Below, piece by piece: positions 57,105-64,000 of a stretch of DNA of 64,000 nucleotides; the stretch's first letter is position 1, and each line of letters begins with the position of its first letter. Under the pieces are notes generated by a model. It was not told the DNA's origin and did no database searches. It saw only the letters and a program-made list of their open reading frames with translations. The position numbers were made by a program, and so were the translations under genes. Source of the DNA: Diphasiastrum complanatum (Eukaryota > Streptophyta > Lycopodiopsida > Lycopodiales > Lycopodiaceae); NCBI GenBank assembly GCA_029204225.1, contig MU832592.1, positions 1 through 64,000 on the forward strand, written 5' to 3'.

Positions 57105-57950
57105 GAAGAAGATTCTTTATGACATACATCATCTTCAAGACTATTTCAAGTGACATTTTATGGCATTTCTTATGAGATAAGTCATTGCCATAAAAATTGA
57201 AACTTATTTTATTGCATTCTTTATAGCATGAGTAATCTTCATGACTATTTTGAGTGAAAGTTTATAGCCTTACTTATAGCATAAGTATTAGTTTATAGCA
57301 TTACTTATGGCTTAAGTATTAGTCATGAGTTGGCATTCTTTATCACAAAAATAATTCATCACAATTTCAACTAATTTTATGGCACTATTTCAAGTGCATA
57401 ATTAATCTACATGAGTATCTAAAGCAAAGTTTTAGAGCTTTCTTTATGACATGACTTGTATTTATGACTATCTTAAAATGGCATTTATGACATTCTATAA
57501 GACAAAATTCATCTTCATGACTACTTCAAGTGACAATTACGGCATTAGTTATTTTCATGAAGATTTCAAATAATTTTATGGTAGTACTTTTAATCATGTT
57601 AGATTTAAACTTCATGACCATTTGAAGTGACAACATATGGCATTTTTTATAACATGAGTAATCTTCATGATTATTTTAGATGACGTTTTATAATATTTTT
57701 TACAAAAGTCATTTTCAAAATTATTTCAATTGACATTTTATGGCATTTTTAGTGTGGTAAGTACTCTTCCTGACTAATTCAACTGGTATTTTATTGCATT
57801 CTTTATTATCTTTATGACTATTTCAAGTGACAATTGATAGTTTAGATGTATGACATGAAAAAGACCTTTATGGCAAAAGATATCTTCACAGATATTTTAG
57901 GTGACATTCCATGTTTTAGAACTATGTCATAAAGAAAAATCTTTAGGGCA
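57105..57950 (-). repeat. Degenerate satellite, inverted copy
   Basis: It is the reverse complement of the array at 45,480-46,255 and extends about 110 bp further on its outer side (57,105-57,222). This shows that the left array was cut by the kinase-locus junction. Confidence 0.75.
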
Positions 57951-59117
57951 TTCTCTATGAAAAAGCCATGAAACTATAAATTGAGCTGCATTGAGATTTC
58001 AAAGTTTAATCTAAATCTATTTCTTTTTTGCTGCAAGTCAAGTCAAAGGCATTTTCAAATAATTAGTTTCATATATATATTCTCTTGAAATAAAGCAAGC
58101 TATCACTCATACCATTCATTTTCAAAGATGACATAGCCCATCAAAAATCAACATGGATCCCACTCCTGACTAGTAACCACACATGTGGGTTCAATGACTT
58201 TTTTGAAAAATGCATTATGAGGTAATATCTAGTTTCCAATTGGCACTAGTTGATTAAATACTAGTGTGAGAGATAGTGGATTCTAGTTATATCCATTCAA
58301 GTGACTTCTAAGTTCTAACATTTGAGCCAAACTAACAATCCCCTTGTGTCTCTTAACTACTGAAGATACAAAACGTTTCTAATTACAAAGCATTGCTAGC
58401 TTTCAGCCCTTTGCCTAACGAAGATGTTCGCGAACACGATAGTCAAGAGACACGAAGCACGAAAGTTTCACGAACACCTAATGAGATGACAAAGATTCAC
58501 AAACGAGAATCTTTTGCGTTCGAGCACGAGAAAGTCAAACGATGGAGACGAAACCAACGACGCGACACGAAAAACGTTGCAAAATCTTCTCTGACCTCAC
58601 GCTCCAAAGAATACCAGCAAAGATCATGCAAGTACCCAGAAGTACAGATATCTGACCTAATGGCATGACGTCAACAAATACACTCTAGGTCATGGCTAAT
58701 ATGCCACTCTTGTAATTCTCTGATTAGTTGTAGATGCTTAATTACTCTAATCTTAAAGTTACATAGAGCGACTATATACTTACTGGATGATACTTGACAG
58801 ATAAAGTACACAGATAGACGAAGAAGTCTGATGCTAGTAAGCAATCAAGACGAAATACAGACGAGAAGCCCGCCTACATGCGAGATGAGTTATGTGATCA
58901 GGATCCATAGAGATCCGCAAGTTTGCTAGTAAGCAAGACATCCACTCGTGAGAGAACTGTATTTCTCTCACGCCAACGCACTGCGTGGATCTGCATGCAG
59001 TGCTTGAAGAATCAGAGAAAATCAATAGATGATTTTGGTAGCAATTGTACACATGTCAATTTATGATGTATCATCTTGTATGCAAATGTTTCTATTGTTA
59101 TTCGTGTGTCTGATTCT
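57222..59117 (-). repeat. Right arm of the 1.9-kb inverted repeat
   Basis: It is the reverse complement of 44,318-46,255. It includes the satellite, a minus-strand TGTTAG at 58,337 after a polypurine-like AAGGGGAT, and the CACGAA-rich LTR-like part (58,393-59,110). At 59,117 the match stops: the left arm continues into Copia A, the right arm into the end of a plus-strand LTR. Confidence 0.85.
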
Positions 59118-59328
59118 CCCATTTATTTCAATTTCGCATAGTGGCTGAATTTGTTGAATGTTGCATTAATTTATAAACATAGATCAGCAGTGCCTGACTA
59201 CATTCTGGAGGACTGTAGGAGTGATTCAACTGGCAGTATCCAGCGACCACATCTGAACTCCATCCGAATCGCAAGAGAGTTGAGGTTGCTTCGCTTTCGC
59301 AACTGCGAATCTTCCTCTTTTCTCTTCA
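58390..59328 (+). mobile_element. Copia element C: 5' LTR
   Basis: LTR-like DNA ends ...CTTTTCTCTTCA one base before a primer site. It carries many CACGAA words (58,430-58,580), a TATA-like CTATATACTTA (about 58,772) and the hairpin CGTGAGAG...CTCTCACG (about 58,948-58,975). It is related to the Copia B LTR that starts at 61,932 on the minus strand. The 5' end is not clear. Confidence 0.5.
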
Positions 59329-59329
59329 G

Positions 59330-59342
59330 TGGTATCAGAGCC
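59330..59342 (+). promoter_or_regulatory. Primer binding site of Copia element C
   Basis: TGGTATCAGAGCC, complementary to initiator tRNA-Met, directly follows the LTR and precedes gag by about 100 bp. Confidence 0.8.
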
Positions 59343-59444
59343 TACCTATCTTGTCGTAATTTGACATAGCCAAGAAGCTAGCAGATCCAAAAGGCCAAGC
59401 ATTCAGACAAACACCATTGACAAGGGAACAGACTTCAAGAAGCA

Positions 59445-60340
59445 ATGGCTTCAATCAGCAGCATGCAGAGCAATATCTGCACAATGCTTGATTCTTCAGG
59501 ATCTAACTTTCTAGCCTGGAAAGTTAAGAAATCACTCATACTCAAGGGCGAAGGACTCTTCCCCTGGGTGGATGGCACAGAAGAGATGCCTACGACATCA
59601 AACATGGAGCTACGTGAATGGAGGGAGAAAAACAACAAGGCAGTAGTCTTGCTATCATCTTCCATCGAAGATAGTCTCTCACTTGACCTGGCAACACTCT
59701 CCAAAGCTAAAGAGATGTAAGATGCATTGCTCACCAGATTTCAGACAAAATCAAGAAGTCGAATCATGATGTTGGAAGATCAACTGACGAATCTACAATG
59801 GGATGGGAAAGACCTCACTTCTTTCATGAGAAAGATGAACTATTTCTATCACTACATAACTCTGGAGCAGAGAACGTAGTGTCAGCTGAGAAACATCTCA
59901 CATACATGTTGATAGCCTTACCCAGATCTTTCCAGACGACAAGAACCTTGCTCGCGAAAGACCCTACCATGAACCTCGAAAAGGCGATTGTCAAGATTTG
60001 AGAGGAAGTCGAGGCCAGAGAACACCTTGATCACAAGGATGGTTCTGACCAGGCCTTGTACGAGAACAAAGAAAAATCCAAGAAGCAATTTAAGCCTAAG
60101 AGGGAGTCAAATCAGAGGCAGGATCATGATTAGCAAGCAGAGGGAACAAGCAAGGGCAACTGAAAGAGCAAAGGGAGGTCGAAGCAACAAGGTGCAGACA
60201 AGAAGACTTGCGTGAGATGTAGAAGAGCATATAGTAAATACATGCTGGCTCAATCCCAAAGTTGAGTGTATCCATTGCCACAAGAAGGATCACGCAGTCG
60301 TGGATTGCTGTCAGAACATGAGAAACACACATCGATAGGT
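59445..60340 (+). pseudogene. Copia element C: gag, broken
   Basis: It begins MASISSMQSNICTMLDSSGS, then FLAWKVKKSLILKGEGLFPW (UBN2-type gag). A stop at about 59,718 and frameshifts near 59,820 and 60,220 follow. The pieces read MLIALPRSFQTTRTLLAKDP and a zinc knuckle CIHCHKKDHAVVDC at about 60,269-60,310. No protease or pol follows in this orientation. Confidence 0.8.
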
Positions 60341-61798
60341 ATATTATCCCATGTATAACCCAAGTAGGTACATTTACACATCAATGGATGGAATACTGCC
60401 TATTATGATAAATATATGTGATACATAGACTTAAATATCAATTCATGTAAAAAATGGAATAAATGACGATCTGAAAAAACTGTCATTTATTCCGGTTTAT
60501 GTGATAGTTTTTAGAAAGCCATCATTTATGCCAAAAATTATAGTTTTTTAAATTTTATGACGTCATGAGTAGATAAGTTGGCAAATAAAAGTAGTTCCAT
60601 CCCCCAAAAATCACCAAAAATGGTCATTTTTTAAACTTTTTTGACTTCCTACAAGCTCAATTGCTGGAATTCTTGGTTCTAACTTTAGGGAAAGCTTCAA
60701 AAGACTTTGGTCCACCTCCTTACAAGCTCTACATTGTGTTTTACATCCAACTACTATCCAACTTTATGAAAAAAACAAGCAAAAATGATGATTTTTGGCT
60801 ATTTTCCGATTTTTTCATCACAATAAAGTGGAAATTCATGACATACAACTCTTTCTCTAACACATGCAAACCAATTTACAGAATTACAACCATCTAATTG
60901 ATCTGATCTTGCTGGGGTTTGGTTCTTACTATTTATTTTGTGCCAAAAAACATGAAAAACCAAACAATTTTGACCAAAACATAGCCTAGAATCATAAATT
61001 ATTTGAGAGAACCGGCATGCATCATTAATTTCATCATTAATAAACCCTAAAATGAAAGTACACTTGCTGGAAAATTCAGATCTACCAAAGATTTGATCTA
61101 CACAAGAAAAGCTCCAAAAAAGTGTCACGAAAGCGAAACTGTTTTTCTTTTTCGTATTCACGAACAATTTTGTGTCTTTGAATTTTCTTTTGCGCGGAAG
61201 CTTCATAGGAACCTAGACACACGACTGCACATCACAGAACATATTCTATTCTAGCAATCAAGACAAACGACGCAAGACATGGAGATGCACAAAAATAGAG
61301 CAATTGTATTATGAGTTTTAATTTTTTAGAGCAAGATCGTCAGTGTCTTGCTCGTTGGCGGAATGACACTCTACTCTTTTGCTGTGTTCTGCTTGTTGGC
61401 AGACTTTCATGCACAACTCTTTGATTTCTAGTATTTTTCTTTTATGCTCTACTCGCTACGTCTCTCTCTGTCTCTTACAATAATTCTGTCTATTCTCTTC
61501 TTATGTTTATGATCCAAAAATGATAGTCTATATCTCCATTGTGTGGAGTTTACAAGATAGCTAAACGCAGAATCAAAAGACTAGTTAATGCTAATCAACT
61601 AATCAGTTACTCTTCTTCGTTGCCACTCGTTTCAAATGGGCATGAAGTCTACGACTCCAAGCCCGTTGAGCTGTCAGTTGGCAGCACAAAAGATTCCCCT
61701 TCATTTATTTTGTTTCTTTCGTTTGCTTTCGCTCATTTTATTTCTTTCGTATATTTTTATTTTGCATCCCTTTGCGGTTTGCGGTCTTGGAGGTATGT
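60341..61798. other. Between Copia C gag and Copia B
   Basis: AT-rich, no gene recognised. It contains a hairpin (GGAATAAATGAC at 60,456-60,467 with GTCATTTATTCC at 60,482-60,493). The right-hand part probably holds the rest of the Copia B 3' LTR. Confidence 0.4.
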
Positions 61799-61932
61799 TT
61801 ACGATTCACAAATGATTCGTGAATTGTTCTTGCTTCGAGTCAAGGGACATTGACTTTCGCAAATTGTTCTTGTTCGACCTTCGCTTCGTGTTCGTGTTGC
61901 GGCAAAGTTGTAGGAGTTCACCATTTCTGACA
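61799..61932 (-). mobile_element. Start of the 3' LTR of Copia element B
   Basis: On the minus strand the polypurine-like TTCAAGAGGGAG is followed by TGTCAGAAATGG at 61,932. The LTR continues leftward with CACGAACACGAAG-type words like those of Copia C. Its end is not located. Confidence 0.5.
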
Positions 61933-64000
61933 CTCCCTCTTGAACCTTGCAACTTTGCACGTTTAATCCAATTGTCTTTCTTTGCTTGGAAAAGAGTGGC
62001 TTGTCGAGCAGTTTCATGAGTAGATCTACAATCATATCTTCTGATTTTATATAATGGACCTGGAGCTCTCTTTTTGAGATCAAATCTCGAATGTGATGGT
62101 ACTTCAGAGGTATGTGTTTTGTCTTTGAATGGAACACAAGATCCTGAGACAGATAGATGACACTTAAGAGTCCATCAACATTGTGCTTGGCCCTTTTCGT
62201 GGTATCCCGATTGCCTCCAGCATCATCTGTAGCCACACTACCTCATTCGCCACCTTTGAAGCTGGGACGTATTCAGCTTCGCAAGAGGATCGAGCCACCA
62301 AGGTTTGTTTTTTGCATATCTAGTTGATTGCCGCTCCACACGCTGTGGTACATCCTCTAGTAATGGACTTGCTGTCATCTTTGTAGCTCGTCGAGCTTGC
62401 ATCACTGTAGTGGTGTAGCTCGAATCCTTTTTTTTCGTTTTCAGCTCTGTAGGTTAACCTCATATTCTGGGTATCCTTCAAGTACTGTAGGATTCATTTT
62501 GCCATTTGCCAATGTGCCAGGCCAGGATTGAAAGAGAATCTGCTCAAGGTGTAAATAGAGAAAGCTAGATCGAGTCTGGTACAAATTGTGAGGTATATTA
62601 GACTAACGATTAAGTTCTGGTAGAGTATACCTACCATCTTCTATTCTTTCTCTTCCGTTTTTGGACAATCCTGGTTCGTGAGTTTGGCTCCAACTATCAT
62701 TGGCGTGGCCTTTTCTTTGTAGTCCATCATGTGGTACTGCTTTAACACCTTTCTGACATATTCTAATTGATTCAAGTGCATTTCACCCTTTGTTCGATCT
62801 CTTTTGATCTCCAAACCGAGGCATTTTGTTGCTTTCCCAAGGTCTGTGATTTCGTAGCTTATAGAAATTTGACTCTTCGTGTCTTTAATCAACATCAAGA
62901 AATTTTCTATCATTAGAGAATCATCCATGAAGATAGTCAGTATCACAAAATCCTTTTCTAATATTTTAATGTAGACATTACAGTCTGGTTGTGTAGGATT
63001 GAAGTCTAGAGAATCTCTGCAACCGATAGACATATTGTCGATTGTCGGGGTTTTCAAGACCTTCAAGCTGTTCATGAAGATTTCCTCCTCTAGATCTCCA
63101 TGGAGGAAGGCTGTTTTCACATCAATTTGGTGAATTTCTAGATTGTGTTGTGTGGCATATGCAAGGAGTAGTTGTATGCTTGTCATCTTGACCATCGACG
63201 AATATGTGTCGAAATAATCAACACCATATCTCTGCGTGTAGCCCTTTGCGACAAGCCTTGCCTTGTAGCGGCCAAGGGTGCCATCTGATTTCATCTTTCT
63301 CTTGTACACCCACTTGTAGTTGACTATTTTTTTGTTTTCTAGCAGTGGCTCTGTCCATGCCTCATTTCACCTCATCGACACGATCGCCTCTGACATTGTC
63401 TGCTTTCAGAATTCTCCCTCTGGACTCTAGATAGCTTCTTGATATGTTACTAGCTCTTCAGTGAAGCTGCAGTACTCGAACTACGTATCTTCGCTCCATT
63501 GAAGATTGTTAGAGTAACGATCTGGAGGTCTTCTTTGTCTTGTTGACTTCTAGGCTCGTTTTGTCACTGCTCAAACATTTATTGTTCGTGGGGTTGATCC
63601 TCTGCTTCCTACTGCTATGGACTCTGCGGCTCCGCATTCTGATTTGATGTCTGTCCTTGATCTCTCTCTTGAATAGGCAGCAGTGTGAAGATTTCATGGT
63701 CTCTTTCGTCTTTCAGTCCAGGGAATGTAGACTCATCAAACTTCACATCTCTGTTTGAGACAACCTTCTTCGTGGTTGGGTTGTAGAGCTTGTACACACG
63801 TGTTTTGTTCGAGTAGCCGACCATGATTGTTTGTTCTGATTTGTCATCGAGCTTGCTTCTGTTTTCTTTTGTAATGTGATTGTAACTTGCACATCCAAAC
63901 ACTCATACGTATGATAGATCAGGCTTTCTACCTATCTACATTTCGTATGGTATCTTGTTATTCAGCGTTGTCATTGTTGATCTGTTCTGCAGGTGTACAA
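61933..64000 (-). mobile_element. Copia element B: integrase end, RT and RNase H, broken, runs off the window
   Basis: Minus strand from the window edge: end of integrase, parallel to Copia A 43,690-44,317 (63,370-64,000). Then RT (63,309-62,641) with RYKARLVAKGYTQRYGVDYF, IDVKTAFLHGDLEEEIFM, and the active-site variant FMDDSLMI. Then RNase H pieces HHYSDASS, SSCEAEYVPASKVANEVVWL and HYIKSEDMIVDLLMKLLDKP. About 25 residues in the RT middle (the usual SLYGLKQAPR region) are missing after EEIFM. Stops and frameshifts disable it. Confidence 0.85.

Overview
The window is nuclear DNA of a land plant, on intron, retrotransposon and gene-family evidence. It has GT-AG introns carrying many transposon remnants, Copia and Ty3/gypsy elements with initiator-tRNA-Met type primer sites, hAT transposase relics, LINE tails and a tRNA-like SINE. 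The N-terminal region of the kinase resembles, from memory, kinases of seed-free plants (bryophytes, lycophytes), so such a plant is my best guess. The species cannot be settled from the sequence alone.

Two host genes stand out. (1) Positions about 382-24,990 (+) hold a 13-exon SEC14-like phosphatidylinositol transfer protein of the plant SFH (SEC14-nodulin) type. Its roughly 595-residue product is spread over 24.6 kb because several introns are swollen by mobile DNA (7.1, 3.3, 5.8 and 3.2 kb). One intron has a GC donor, and the first exon shows an apparent one-base loss in a G run. (2) Positions 35,681-38,962 (-) hold an intronless 1,093-residue TKL-type protein kinase. Its C-terminal half is ten tandem repeats of about 52 residues that resemble bacterial FG-GAP/VCBS-like repeats, which is the most unusual thing in the window.

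Layout. Introns of the SEC14 gene (2-24 kb) contain two LINE 3' ends, degenerate Ty3/gypsy integrase pieces, two hAT transposase relics, a foldback element, a palindrome-rich repeat family, a MITE-like element and a 305-bp AG microsatellite. From 27.1 to about 33.3 kb lies a decayed Ty3/gypsy element with RT, RNase H and integrase, an extra ORF after integrase, and a 3' LTR. From 35.7 to 40.8 kb is the kinase locus with its presumed 5' exon and a clean SINE insertion. From 41.3 to 46.3 kb is a Copia element cut short at the start of RT, joined to a roughly 1.9-kb block that recurs inverted at 57.2-59.1 kb. From 46.3 to 49.35 kb is a partial copy of the kinase locus, now a pseudogene and interrupted by a LINE tail. 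From 49.4 to 57.1 kb are a gypsy gag remnant, AT-rich DNA, a Copia 5' end, an unrecognised repeat-bearing ORF and an isolated LTR. From 57.1 to 64 kb is the inverted partner block, a Copia LTR-PBS-gag (+), and a Copia pol (-) that runs off the end of the window.

The two host genes show no obvious functional link. The SEC14 protein would act in phosphoinositide and membrane traffic signalling, and the kinase in an unknown signalling pathway. Everything else is mobile DNA and its rearrangement products.
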